Positions 16,673 to 24,291 of a DNA stretch of 64,000 bases are shown piece after piece (the first letter of the stretch is position 1; every line of letters starts with the position of its first letter). Source of the stretch: Pigmentiphaga sp. (GTDB lineage Bacteria; Pseudomonadota; Gammaproteobacteria; Burkholderiales; Burkholderiaceae_B). The notes below the pieces were generated by a model. The model ran no database searches. It was not told the DNA's origin and worked only from the letters and a program-made list of their open reading frames with translations. Position numbers and translations under genes: made by a program. Location of the stretch: positions 116,282 through 180,281 of the forward strand of contig JALOAI010000009.1 of the NCBI GenBank assembly GCA_023228945.1, in the 5' to 3' direction.

Positions 16673-16727
16673 AGTATTTAATATTCGCAAAAAACTCTTT
16701 TCCGTTTCCCGAACCAAGGAGAGAACG

Positions 16728-17726
16728 ATGAAGCTGGGTCGTTTTACCGTTGTGGGCCCCGATGGTCCCATTCATCGCATCGGTCTGTTTTTGCCCGAGC
16801 AGAACCGGGTGATTGATCTGCGCCGGGCCGAGGCGCTGCGGCTGCAGGGGCGGGGCGCCACTCCCGAGGCTGCCTTGCGTTACGCCTCGGGGGTGTTTCC
16901 GGAAAGCATGTCGGCCGCCATCGCGCTGGGCGATCTGTTTCTGGAATCCGCCCACGAGGCGGCCGCCGCGCGCGGCGACGACGCCTCGGTGTCTCTGGAA
17001 GGCCTGAAGCTGGCTGCCGCCTGCGATCCGTCGATCGTGCGCGACGGCCTGACCTTCGTCAAGCACATCCGGCAGTTCCATGAGCGCATGAACCTCACGC
17101 CCGCGCCGGCGCTGCTGCAGGTGCCGGGTTACTTCAAGGGAACGCCCTGGACGGTCGTGGGGCACGATGCCGAAGTGCCGTGGCCCGAGCGTGCCGAGAA
17201 GATGGACTATGAGCTGGAACTCGGCTGGGTCATGGGTCGTCGCGCCCACAACATCTCGCCCGAGAACGCTCGCGAGTGCCTGTTCGGCGTCACGATCTTC
17301 AATGATTTCAGCGCCCGCGACCTGCAAGCCAACGAGTTTGCGATCGGCATGGGCCCCACCAAGAGCAAGGACTTCGCCTATGCCATCGGCCCCTGGATCA
17401 CCACAGTGGATGAGTTCGACGACCTTGGCGCGATCCGGATGTCGGTACGGGTCAACGGTGAAACCTGGGGCGAGGGCGATTCCTCGGAGCTGCTTTGGAG
17501 CATCGACGAGCTGATTGCGTATGTGTCGCTGGGCGACCATATCCAGCCGGGCGATGTGATCGGCAGCGGCACCATGGGCAACGGATCGGCGCTGGAACTG
17601 GGTCGTAGCCTGGCCGAGGGCGACGTGGTGGAACTGGACGTGGCGGGCGTGGGGGTGTTGCGCAACACCATCGCAAAACGCACGCGCGGCACCTGGTGGC
17701 CGGAGCCCCGAAAACCCTTTATGTAA
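16728..17726 (+). CDS. Fumarylacetoacetate hydrolase (FAH) family protein
   Basis: 332 residues; AAGGAG seven bases before the ATG fixes the start. An N-terminal domain of about 100 residues is followed by the FAH fold from about residue 105: FVKHIRQFHERMN, then the acidic metal site DYELELGWVMGRRAHNI, FNDFSARDLQ, KSKDFAYAIGPW and GSGTMGNGSALELGRSLAEGDVVELDVAG. The length and the ARDLQ...G-KSKDF pattern fit the group that includes fumarylacetoacetases and 2-keto-4-pentenoate hydratase/hydrolases. These cleave C-C bonds of oxo acids made by ring cleavage. It is the first gene of a plus-strand unit with a flavin monooxygenase, as in aromatic breakdown; the natural substrate is unknown. Confidence 0.9.
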   Translation: MKLGRFTVVGPDGPIHRIGLFLPEQNRVIDLRRAEALRLQGRGATPEAALRYASGVFPESMSAAIALGDLFLESAHEAAAARGDDASVSLEGLKLAAACDPSIVRDGLTFVKHIRQFHERMNLTPAPALLQVPGYFKGTPWTVVGHDAEVPWPERAEKMDYELELGWVMGRRAHNISPENARECLFGVTIFNDFSARDLQANEFAIGMGPTKSKDFAYAIGPWITTVDEFDDLGAIRMSVRVNGETWGEGDSSELLWSIDELIAYVSLGDHIQPGDVIGSGTMGNGSALELGRSLAEGDVVELDVAGVGVLRNTIAKRTRGTWWPEPRKPFM

Positions 17727-17835
17727 GAACATTTGTCAGGCCGCGGCATGGCTCGCGGAGCGGCGCAACGCCTGGCGCCGCCGCCACGGACATCCCGGCC
17801 AAGCACCGAAGGCATCATGCCATCTAGAGGAAGCG

Positions 17836-18945
17836 ATGAAGAGACAAAGAATCCTGGTCGTGGGAGCCGGCATCGGCGGCGCGACGGCCGCCTATACCTT
17901 GAGCCGCGCAGGCCACGACGTAGACTGCATCGAGATCAAGCCGCAGCCGGTCATGGCCGGCACCGGCATCTGCCTGCTGCACAATACCTTGAGCGCTTTA
18001 CGCGCGATTGGTCTGGAAGCGCCCTGCCTGGAATATGGCTTTCCGTTTCAAGTCTTCCGGCAGTTCACATCGGCGGGCGAGCCGGTGATGAACAGTCCCG
18101 CTCCGCCGGCATGCGGGATCCGGCGGGTGGATCTCGCCCGCGTCCTGGAAACCGCGGCGGCGGACGCTGGCGCCAAACTGCGCCGGGGAACCTCGGTGGC
18201 GCAACTGGACAATACCCCGGAACGAGTGGTTGCAACGTTAAATGACGGCACAAAAAAAGAATACGATCTGGTGATCGCCGCCGATGGCGCCTACTCCAAG
18301 ACCCGGGCCGCGGTGTTCGGCCGAGAGTGCGAGGCCAGGTTCGCCGGGCAGAGCGTCTGGCGCTTCAATGCCCGCCGGCCGGCGGAGATCGATGGCTTCT
18401 GCCTGTATCGCACGCCGGACGGCAAGCGGGTGGTCGGCTCCTTCCCCACTTCGCCCAACGATTGCTACATCTTCTATCTCGAGAATAGCAGCGAGCATAT
18501 GCACCTGCCCGCCGACTCGATGGACGCCTTGCTGCGCGAACGCTTGAGCGAGTTCCGCGCGCCCGCGATCCAAGAGGCGCTTGCCGGGGTCGAGCGCCCG
18601 GAGCAGGTGGTGTTTCGCCCCCTCGATATCACGCTGGTGCCCCGGCCATGGCATCGCCACCGGGTGGCCTTGCTGGGCGATGCTGCCCACGCCCCCACGC
18701 CGCAAATGACGTCCGGCGGCGGCATGGCCATCGAGGATGCCGTGGTAATGGCGCAATGTCTGGAAGGCGCCGAAAGCATGGCCGAGGCCCTGGAAGGCTA
18801 CTGCGAGCGGCGTTTTGACCGGTGCAAGACGATCTACGACGCCTCGCTGCAGCTTTGCCTGTGGGAGCAGGAGGCGGTTCCCAATCCGCCGCGTTCGGCG
18901 GAGCTGTTGCTCAAGACTTACCAGTTCCTGGGACAGCCTTACTAA
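17836..18945 (+). CDS. FAD-dependent monooxygenase (salicylate hydroxylase / UbiH type)
   Basis: 369 residues, with AGAGGA seven bases before the ATG. The Rossmann motif VVGAGIGGATAAY (about 8-20) binds the ADP part of FAD. Next comes the DG-type motif DLVIAADGAYSKTR (about 145-158), and then the second FAD motif RVALLGDAAHAPTPQMTSGGGMAIEDAV (about 278-305). This set defines group A aromatic hydroxylases, which use NAD(P)H and O2 to put one oxygen on an activated ring. The gene is 109 bases after the FAH-type gene in the same direction. Hydroxylation followed later by C-C hydrolysis would be a consistent ring-degradation order. The aromatic substrate is not known. Confidence 0.9.
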   Translation: MKRQRILVVGAGIGGATAAYTLSRAGHDVDCIEIKPQPVMAGTGICLLHNTLSALRAIGLEAPCLEYGFPFQVFRQFTSAGEPVMNSPAPPACGIRRVDLARVLETAAADAGAKLRRGTSVAQLDNTPERVVATLNDGTKKEYDLVIAADGAYSKTRAAVFGRECEARFAGQSVWRFNARRPAEIDGFCLYRTPDGKRVVGSFPTSPNDCYIFYLENSSEHMHLPADSMDALLRERLSEFRAPAIQEALAGVERPEQVVFRPLDITLVPRPWHRHRVALLGDAAHAPTPQMTSGGGMAIEDAVVMAQCLEGAESMAEALEGYCERRFDRCKTIYDASLQLCLWEQEAVPNPPRSAELLLKTYQFLGQPY

Positions 18946-18975
18946 AGCACACTAAAACCTAGAGGAGACCGTTCA

Positions 18976-19956
18976 ATGAAAGTATTGTCGTTGGTGGCGA
19001 TTGGGTCGTTAATGAGCGTAATGATTGGCATGGCAGATACGCAGGCTGCAACACCTCAGAATTGGCCTGGCCGCCCGATAAAGCTGATTGTGCCATTTCC
19101 TGCCGGGGGCGGCCCTGAGCGTACTATTAGAACTATTTCGCAAGGCTTGCAAGAACGCTTGGGCCAGCCGGTGATCATTGATTACAGGCCTGGAGCCTCA
19201 GGAAATATCGGAGCTGCCGACTTGGCTAAGGCAAATCCAGATGGCTACACTTGGATGTTGGCTCAGGACTCCCTGTTTACCATCAACCCCTTGATATTTG
19301 AAAGCCTGGGGTTCGATATAAACGCAATTCAACCAGTGTCAATGTATGGAAACTTCGTCAATGTACTAGTGTGTAATCCTTCGCTGAACGTAACATCTTT
19401 GGAAGGTTTGATTGAAAAGGCGAAGGCAGGACCAGGGGAAATATATTACGCTAGTAGCGGAGCCGGTTCTCCAGGTCATTTGGTGACCGAGATGTTGTCA
19501 TCGCGCGCCGGAATAAAAATGTCCCATGTACCATATCGCGGGCCCATGCCAGCGGTTCAGGATTTATTGGGTGGCCATGTCGATTGTGGTTTTCTGGCGT
19601 CGCCCAGTGTGGTCGAGCACGTGAAGGCCGGGCGCATGGTTGCGCTTGGAAGTTCAGGAGCGGAGCCATTGGAGAGCCTCGAAGGATTGCCCACTATTGA
19701 TTCTCAAGGATTCCCCGGGTTTGATGCAACCTTCTGGACCGGATTCTATACCTCAACGGGCGTTGATAAGGAGATTACGGATCGCTTTGGCGCTGCTCTA
19801 TATGAGGTTTTGAAGGAAGAGGCCGTGCTGGATGCCATGGAGTTCTCCGATATGAAGCCAAGGTGGACTACACAAGAAGAAACGCAGGAAATTATTGAAA
19901 ACCTCTTGAATCAATGGTCTGTTGTCGTTCAGCAAGTCGGGTTAAAAGTGGAGTAA
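18976..19956 (+). CDS. Bug-family (TTT) periplasmic substrate receptor, low-GC variant
   Basis: 326 residues, with AGAGGAG upstream of the ATG and a signal peptide to about residue 24 (MADTQAATP). Bug motifs are present: RPIKLIVPFPAGGGPERTI, DYRPGASGNIGAADL, ANPDGYTWMLAQDS, MSHVPYRGPMPAVQDLLGGHVDC and LPTIDSQGFPG. The gene stands out by composition: it uses many A/T-ending codons (ATA, AGA, TTG, AAT) and is far less GC-rich than the genes on either side. The sulfatase that starts five bases after its stop is alike. The two probably entered together by transfer. The receptor's ligand may be the sulfated compound or its desulfated acid. Confidence 0.92.
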   Translation: MKVLSLVAIGSLMSVMIGMADTQAATPQNWPGRPIKLIVPFPAGGGPERTIRTISQGLQERLGQPVIIDYRPGASGNIGAADLAKANPDGYTWMLAQDSLFTINPLIFESLGFDINAIQPVSMYGNFVNVLVCNPSLNVTSLEGLIEKAKAGPGEIYYASSGAGSPGHLVTEMLSSRAGIKMSHVPYRGPMPAVQDLLGGHVDCGFLASPSVVEHVKAGRMVALGSSGAEPLESLEGLPTIDSQGFPGFDATFWTGFYTSTGVDKEITDRFGAALYEVLKEEAVLDAMEFSDMKPRWTTQEETQEIIENLLNQWSVVVQQVGLKVE

Positions 19957-19961
19957 CGATA

Positions 19962-21293
19962 ATGAAAAAGCCTAACATCATATTTATCCTTGCTGATGAT
20001 CTCGGCTATGCGGACCTGGGCTGCTATGGCGCGCGTGACTCTTATAATCAGAGTATCGATGTTTCGCCAAATATCGACCGCATGGCCGCGGAGGGAATAA
20101 AATTCAAGCGTGGCTATGCAAACTCAGCCGTTTGCTCTCCGACAAGATTTGCCTTGCTAACCGGAAGATGGCAATATAGATTGCGTGGCGCTGCGGACGA
20201 ACCATTAGGGCCAGCATACGGGGACAAAATTTTAGGCTTGCCGCCGGAGCATCCGACTTTGCCTAGTCTTTTACGGCAAAGTGGATATCGAACCGCCTTG
20301 ATCGGTAAATGGCATTTAGGTTATCCACCTCATTTTGGCCCGCTGCTCTCGGGGTATGATGAATTTTTTGGATTCTATGGGGGCGGAATCGACTATTTTG
20401 CCCACACAGGACCAAAGGGCGGATCTGATCTATGGCTAAATGACGAACGGGTTCAGAGGAAGGGTTATATTACGGATCTTTTGAGCCAAGAGGCAGTTGA
20501 TTTTATTAATAATGAGTCGGGAGAGCGGCCGTTTTTTATTAGTCTCCATTATAGTGCACCTCATTGGCCATGGTTGAGTCGCGACGATGAGGCCGAGAGT
20601 GTTAACTCGAAAGCTCGCGGCTGGCATCCGGATGGTGGGTCTATCGCTACCTATCAGAAGATGATCCATCACATGGATGAAGGTGTGGGATGGGTTCTGG
20701 AGGCGTTAAAGAACAAGGGTTTTGACGATAATACACTGATTGTTTTTACCAGCGATAATGGCGGAGAACGGTTCTCGAATAGTTGGCCCCTTTATGGGGA
20801 AAAAATGGATCTTCTCGAGGGTGGGATTCGCGTACCGCTGATTGCCCGTTGGCCTCGAGGCATCGAAGGAGGCAAGGTCAGTGACTGCCTTAGTATGACC
20901 ATGGATTGGACAGCCACTCTTCTGGAGATTGCGGGAGCCTCTTGTGATGATAGTGGGTTTCCGCTAGATGGCGTGAGCTTGGCTCCTCTCTTCAAGGATG
21001 CGGGTTGGCGGCGACCCGGGGACTTATGTTGGAGAATGAAGCATCGCGCGCAACGAGCCCTGATCCGGGAAGACTGGAAGTATTTGCATCAAGACGGGTA
21101 CGACTTTCTTTTCGATCTTGCTGTCGATCCTCGAGAGCGAGCGAATTTAGCCCATCGTTTTCCCGAGGTGCTCGCCGATCTTCGTGCGTCCTGGTTGGAT
21201 TGGAATTCAGCGCTTCCGGCCATTCCTGGCGATGCGAAGGTGTTTAAGTTGCTAGAGCCAGGTGATATGGCGTCCGGCTCGGGCACTTATTGA
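19962..21293 (+). CDS. Sulfatase (arylsulfatase/choline-sulfatase family)
   Basis: 443 residues starting MKKPNIIFILADDLGYADLGCYG, the conserved N-terminal metal site with Asp12 and Asp13. Cys58 in AVCSPTRFALLTGRW is the C-x-P-x-R site that must be converted to formylglycine by a partner enzyme not seen in this window. Further motifs are GKWHLGY, HYSAPHWPW, and IVFTSDNGG for the second half of the metal site. No signal peptide is visible, so it is probably cytoplasmic and acts on an imported sulfate ester, giving alcohol or phenol and sulfate. It is coupled to the preceding Bug receptor gene (gap 5 bases). Both have low GC. It may open the pathway by desulfating the substrate. Confidence 0.93.
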   Translation: MKKPNIIFILADDLGYADLGCYGARDSYNQSIDVSPNIDRMAAEGIKFKRGYANSAVCSPTRFALLTGRWQYRLRGAADEPLGPAYGDKILGLPPEHPTLPSLLRQSGYRTALIGKWHLGYPPHFGPLLSGYDEFFGFYGGGIDYFAHTGPKGGSDLWLNDERVQRKGYITDLLSQEAVDFINNESGERPFFISLHYSAPHWPWLSRDDEAESVNSKARGWHPDGGSIATYQKMIHHMDEGVGWVLEALKNKGFDDNTLIVFTSDNGGERFSNSWPLYGEKMDLLEGGIRVPLIARWPRGIEGGKVSDCLSMTMDWTATLLEIAGASCDDSGFPLDGVSLAPLFKDAGWRRPGDLCWRMKHRAQRALIREDWKYLHQDGYDFLFDLAVDPRERANLAHRFPEVLADLRASWLDWNSALPAIPGDAKVFKLLEPGDMASGSGTY

Positions 21294-21378
21294 GTCTTGC
21301 TGCTGTAGTCCTCTAGGCTCACATCATCGATGGCATGGCGATGTTGTTGACAAGTTATACAATACTTTTCATTATTAA

Positions 21379-21391
21379 ATACGATACGAAT
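21379..21391. promoter_or_regulatory. Operator copy 3 before the cupin-BKACE operon
   Basis: ATACG-ATA-CGAAT, with the exact ACGATACG core, lies 22 bases before the cupin start codon in an AT-rich gap. This suggests the cupin-BKACE pair has its own promoter under the same regulator. Confidence 0.6.
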
Positions 21392-21413
21392 CGGAATATA
21401 TAAAGAGATGTTT

Positions 21414-21980
21414 ATGAAGCAAGAGACGTATGAGCAGGATGCGGTGACACCGCCCATTAGAGTGCGCCCGGTACGACGCATCGTGACCGGAGAAGACGAA
21501 CAAGGGCGATCCTGCATCGTGTCGGATGGGCCGGCGCCGAATCACACGGCGCGGCCGGGCTTGCCGGTGGCCCAGGTGCTCTGGATCACCGGCGAGGCGC
21601 GGGCACCAGGGCCCGAGCCCGCGCCGGCCGGTCATCGCTGCGGCTTTCATTCCAAGGGAGGGTCTTTGCTGCGCATCGTCGACTTCCCGCCCGACAGCAG
21701 CTACGACGAAGAGGGTTTGCTGCGCTTCCTGGATGAGAACGGTGTGCGCGACGACTCCGGCGAGGCGCGCCACTTCTGGTTTCATAAAACCCAATCGCTG
21801 GATTACGCTTTTGTGCTCGAAGGCGAGATCTGGGCCTTGATGGACAAAGACGAAACCCTGATGCGCGCGGGTGATGTGCTGATCCAGCGCGCCACCAACC
21901 ATAGCTGGGCCAACCGGTCTGGACAATCGTGCCGGATGGCTTTCGTATTACTCGATCTCGTTGAAGGAGAACCCGTGTGA
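21414..21980 (+). CDS. Cupin-domain protein
   Basis: 188 residues from the ATG that has AAAGAG at the right distance; an ATG six bases earlier is too close to that site. A first region carries DGPAPNHTARPG and VLWITGEA. The second half is a cupin barrel: RIVDFPPDSSYDEEG, FWFHKTQSLDYAFVLEGEIWALMDKDETLMRAGDVLIQRATNHSWANRSGQSCRMAFVLL. His, Glu and Asp residues in DYAFVLEGE and NHSWAN could bind metal. Such proteins are often called cupins with an unknown role and accompany aromatic or keto-acid catabolic genes. Its stop overlaps the next start by four bases (GTGA), so the pair is co-translated. Confidence 0.82.
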   Translation: MKQETYEQDAVTPPIRVRPVRRIVTGEDEQGRSCIVSDGPAPNHTARPGLPVAQVLWITGEARAPGPEPAPAGHRCGFHSKGGSLLRIVDFPPDSSYDEEGLLRFLDENGVRDDSGEARHFWFHKTQSLDYAFVLEGEIWALMDKDETLMRAGDVLIQRATNHSWANRSGQSCRMAFVLLDLVEGEPV

Positions 21981-22906
21981 GCAAGGTCATTATCACCTGC
22001 GCCGTGACCGGCGGCGCCCATACGCCCTCGATGTCGCCATACCTGCCGCTGACGCCGGCCGACATCGCGGCCCAGTCGATCGAGGCGGCGGAGGCCGGAG
22101 CCGCCATCGTCCACCTTCATGCGCGCGATCCCGACAACGGCAAGCCCACCGGCGACCCCGCGATCTTCCGGGAGTTCGTGTCGCCGATCAAGGAAGCCAC
22201 CGACGCCGTCATCAATATCTCGACCGGCGGCGGCGGCCCGAACATGGCGATCGAAGAGCGGGCGGAAGCGGGGCGCGTGCTGCGGCCCGAGATGTGTTCG
22301 CTGAACATGGGCTCGCTCAACTTGGTGCTCTCCGAGATGGCGCAGCGCGACCGGCAATGGAAGTACGACTGGGAACGCCCCTTCCTGCAGGGCACGCGCG
22401 GCTTGATCTTCCGCAACACCTACGATGATATCGAGTGGATCCTGCGCAACATCGGCGAGGCCGGAGGCACGCGATTCGAGTTCGAGTGCTACGACGTCGG
22501 GCATCTGTACACCTTGCAGTATTTTCTGGAAGCCGGGCTGGTAAAACCACCATTGTTCGTACAATCGGTGTTCGGCCTGCGCGGCGGCATCGGCACCGAT
22601 CCCGAAGACGTCTTGCACCACAAGCGCACGGCCGACCGCCTGTTCGGCGGAGATTATCACTGGTCGTTGCTGGCCGCGGGGCGCCACCAGATGCCGCTGG
22701 CGACGATGTCGAGCCTGCTGGGCGGCAACGTGCGCGTGGGCCTGGAAGACAGCCTGTACCTGGGGCGTGGCCAACTGGCCACCACCAATGCCGAGCAGGT
22801 GCGCAAGATCCGCCGCATTCTGGAAGAGTTGGGCCTGCAGATCGCCAAGCCCGACGAAGTGCGCGAACTCCTGGGCCTCAAGGGCCGCAACGAGGTCAAC
22901 TTCTAA
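21977..22906 (+). CDS. BKACE-family beta-keto acid cleavage enzyme (DUF849)
   Basis: 309 residues from a GTG that overlaps the cupin stop. The DUF849 barrel is clear: KVIITCAVTGGAHTPSMSPYLPLTP at the start, then AGAAIVHLHARDPDNGKPTGDP with the two metal-binding His, VINISTGGG, SLNMGSLN, RFEFECYDVGHL, FVQSVFGLRGGIGTDPEDV and GGNVRVGLEDSLYLG. BKACE enzymes use Zn2+ to cleave a beta-keto acid with acetyl-CoA, giving a CoA ester plus acetoacetate or a related product; the 3-keto-5-aminohexanoate enzyme of lysine fermentation is the best known. Substrate cannot be read directly. Together with the OCD-like gene, an amino-substituted keto acid is plausible. Confidence 0.92.
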   Translation: MSKVIITCAVTGGAHTPSMSPYLPLTPADIAAQSIEAAEAGAAIVHLHARDPDNGKPTGDPAIFREFVSPIKEATDAVINISTGGGGPNMAIEERAEAGRVLRPEMCSLNMGSLNLVLSEMAQRDRQWKYDWERPFLQGTRGLIFRNTYDDIEWILRNIGEAGGTRFEFECYDVGHLYTLQYFLEAGLVKPPLFVQSVFGLRGGIGTDPEDVLHHKRTADRLFGGDYHWSLLAAGRHQMPLATMSSLLGGNVRVGLEDSLYLGRGQLATTNAEQVRKIRRILEELGLQIAKPDEVRELLGLKGRNEVNF

Positions 22907-23048
22907 CCACGCGCCTCAGTGCCAGCCTCGTTGTTTGCGGCGAGGCCGGTAAGAGCACTGGTACCGAAACCGAACGCTTCCCGGCCCTTGCCGGAGTTCC
23001 TCGTTTCGTGCCAAACGAACGCAGGACCGTTGGCGCGAGGCGCGGCAC

Positions 23049-23747
23049 TCAGGGAGCGGCGTCCGCCGCGCTGGCCGGCCGGCTGCGCCGCGCGCGCTTG
23101 CGCGCCGGAGTTGGCACTGGCCCCAGGCTGTCCCAATCGGGCGTGGGCACACCCAGCAACCGGTACACGTAACTGATGTGCTCCCGGGCGAAGTCGTCGT
23201 TGAGTGGGCCATGTCCCACCAGCAGCCGCATGTAGATCGGCGAATACAGCAGCTCGCTCAAGGCTTCGACATTGTCGGGCACGGGGATGTTCGAGGCCTT
23301 GGCCCATGCCAGCAGGCTTTCACGCACCAGGGTGCGGCGTCCGGCATGGAAGCGATCGCGGAATTCGCGTAGAACCGAGGGGTCGGATTGTCCCTCGGCA
23401 ATGATCTGCGCCACGATTCGGCCCGACCACCCGGAATACTCATGAATCAGCGAGCGCAAATGCTGGGCGATGGCCAGGGCGGGCGGCAGGTCGGCCGGCA
23501 TCGGTACCTTGACCACGTGCTGTTCCAGGAAGGCGTCGATCACCACCATGGCTTTGGACTCCCACCAGCGATAAATGGTGGCTTTTCCGACGCCGGCTTC
23601 GCGGGCGATGCCTTCGATGGTGACCGATTGCACGGATTGTGATTCGAGCAGTCTTAGCGTGGCCGCCAGGATCTGCAACCGTGTGGTTTCGTTGCGCGGG
23701 CGGCCCACGGCGCGCCGCGGCGTTTTGAGTGTTGTTGTTTCGGCCAT
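23049..23747 (-). CDS. TetR/AcrR-family regulator, probable controller of the 10-25 kb catabolic regulon
   Basis: 232 residues from MAETTTLKTPRRAVGRPRNETT; the ATG is preceded on the minus strand by sequence holding operator copy 5. The helix-turn-helix (about 39-66) reads VTIEGIAREAGVGKATIYRWWESK, a standard TetR pattern. The all-helical C-terminal ligand domain contains HEYSGWSGRIVAQIIAEGQSDPSVLREF and YSPIYMRLLVGHGPLNDDFARE, close to the TetR_C_11 type. The tail is basic and Pro/Ala-rich. It lies in the middle of the units that share the 13-bp operator, and its own promoter region has one copy, so self-repression and control of the whole cluster are inferred. Confidence 0.88.
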   Translation of the reverse strand: MAETTTLKTPRRAVGRPRNETTRLQILAATLRLLESQSVQSVTIEGIAREAGVGKATIYRWWESKAMVVIDAFLEQHVVKVPMPADLPPALAIAQHLRSLIHEYSGWSGRIVAQIIAEGQSDPSVLREFRDRFHAGRRTLVRESLLAWAKASNIPVPDNVEALSELLYSPIYMRLLVGHGPLNDDFAREHISYVYRLLGVPTPDWDSLGPVPTPARKRARRSRPASAADAAP

Positions 23748-23785
23748 AACCGGTCTCGATTCCTGTGATTCTTGGCACTGGCGGC

Positions 23786-23798
23786 GCAAGTATCGTAT
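23786..23798. promoter_or_regulatory. Operator copy 5 before tetR
   Basis: GCAAG-TAT-CGTAT keeps the right half and centre of the operator, and its left half is weaker. It lies 39 bases before the tetR start, as expected for autorepression. Confidence 0.45.
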
Positions 23799-23827
23799 CC
23801 GCCGTGGCTCTATTTGGAGCTGAACCC

Positions 23828-24013
23828 TAGTGCCCTGTCCCGGAAGTTCGTTGATGAATACTTTTTTAAGCGCCCGCATCCGTCGTTGCGGATACTCGCC
23901 GGGTTTCAACCCGGCTGCGTTCCGCGCCTAGGCTGCGATCCCTTAAAGAAAGTATTCGGTGGCAATCGTTTTCTTGCAAACATTCGCCAACGAACTTCCG
24001 GGACAGGACACTA
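23828..24013. mobile_element. MITE-like element with 26-base terminal inverted repeats
   Basis: The outer 26 bases at each end (TAGTGCCCTGTCCCGGAAGT... on the left) are inverted copies differing at one position. Both ends sit in CTAG, consistent with the TA duplication typical of IS630/Tc1-type transposition. Further in, GAATACTTTTTTAAG and CTTAAAGAAAGTATTC form a second inverted pair, spaced asymmetrically (2 versus 30 bases from the outer repeats). The centre folds into ATCCG-CGGAT and GCCGGGTT-AACCCGGC hairpins. No transposase frame fits in 182 bases, so it would need one supplied from elsewhere. The IS family is an inference from the TA/CTAG ends. Confidence 0.78.
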
Positions 24014-24125
24014 GCGGTTTGCTGAAACGGGGTCAATGCTGATGAAAGACGGCCCCAGGCCCAGGGTGCGTGCCAATCTGGCGATTTCCATTGTACCGAG
24101 TCGAACCGCGTGATAATATAATTCG

Positions 24126-24138
24126 CATCGTATCGTAT
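24126..24138. promoter_or_regulatory. Operator copy 4 before the VOC-Rieske operon
   Basis: CATCG-TAT-CGTAT with the exact CGTATCGT core, about 154 bases upstream of the VOC gene start, on the far side of the MITE from tetR. Confidence 0.6.
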
Positions 24139-24291
24139 TGGTGTGAAATACGGCAACGGTAGCTCAAGTCGCTGGCCGGCGGGCAAGAGCCCCGTCGCGG
24201 GAGCTTGAATCACCAGCCAGAAGATGGGTGGCGCTCCGACCGCCGGCCCGGATCGTTTGGTACACGACATAAAAGATAAGGAGGGAGTGTC

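Larger units (their letters stand above)
16383..16727. promoter_or_regulatory. Divergent control region between Bug and FAH-type genes
   Basis: 345 bases without a gene, clearly AT-richer than the surroundings. It holds two copies of the 13-bp operator (one nearer each gene) and a perfect 18-bp palindrome between them. AATAAAACGAT and ATCGTTTATT form a wider inverted repeat around the first operator. The FAH gene has AAGGAG as its ribosome site. Nothing codes here. Confidence 0.6.
23748..24291. other. Gene-free region with two operators and a MITE
   Basis: 544 bases without a credible gene between tetR and the VOC protein gene, which diverge. It contains operator copy 5 near tetR, a 186-base element with terminal inverted repeats, and operator copy 4 nearer the VOC gene. 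Without the insertion the divergent region would be about 360 bases, close in length to the other divergent region of the cluster. Small open frames inside are shadows of the repeat. Confidence 0.7.

Noticed and set aside
23772..24014. An 80-codon frame inside the MITE
   Set aside because: The frame only follows the inverted-repeat element; too short for a transposase and without a start signal.
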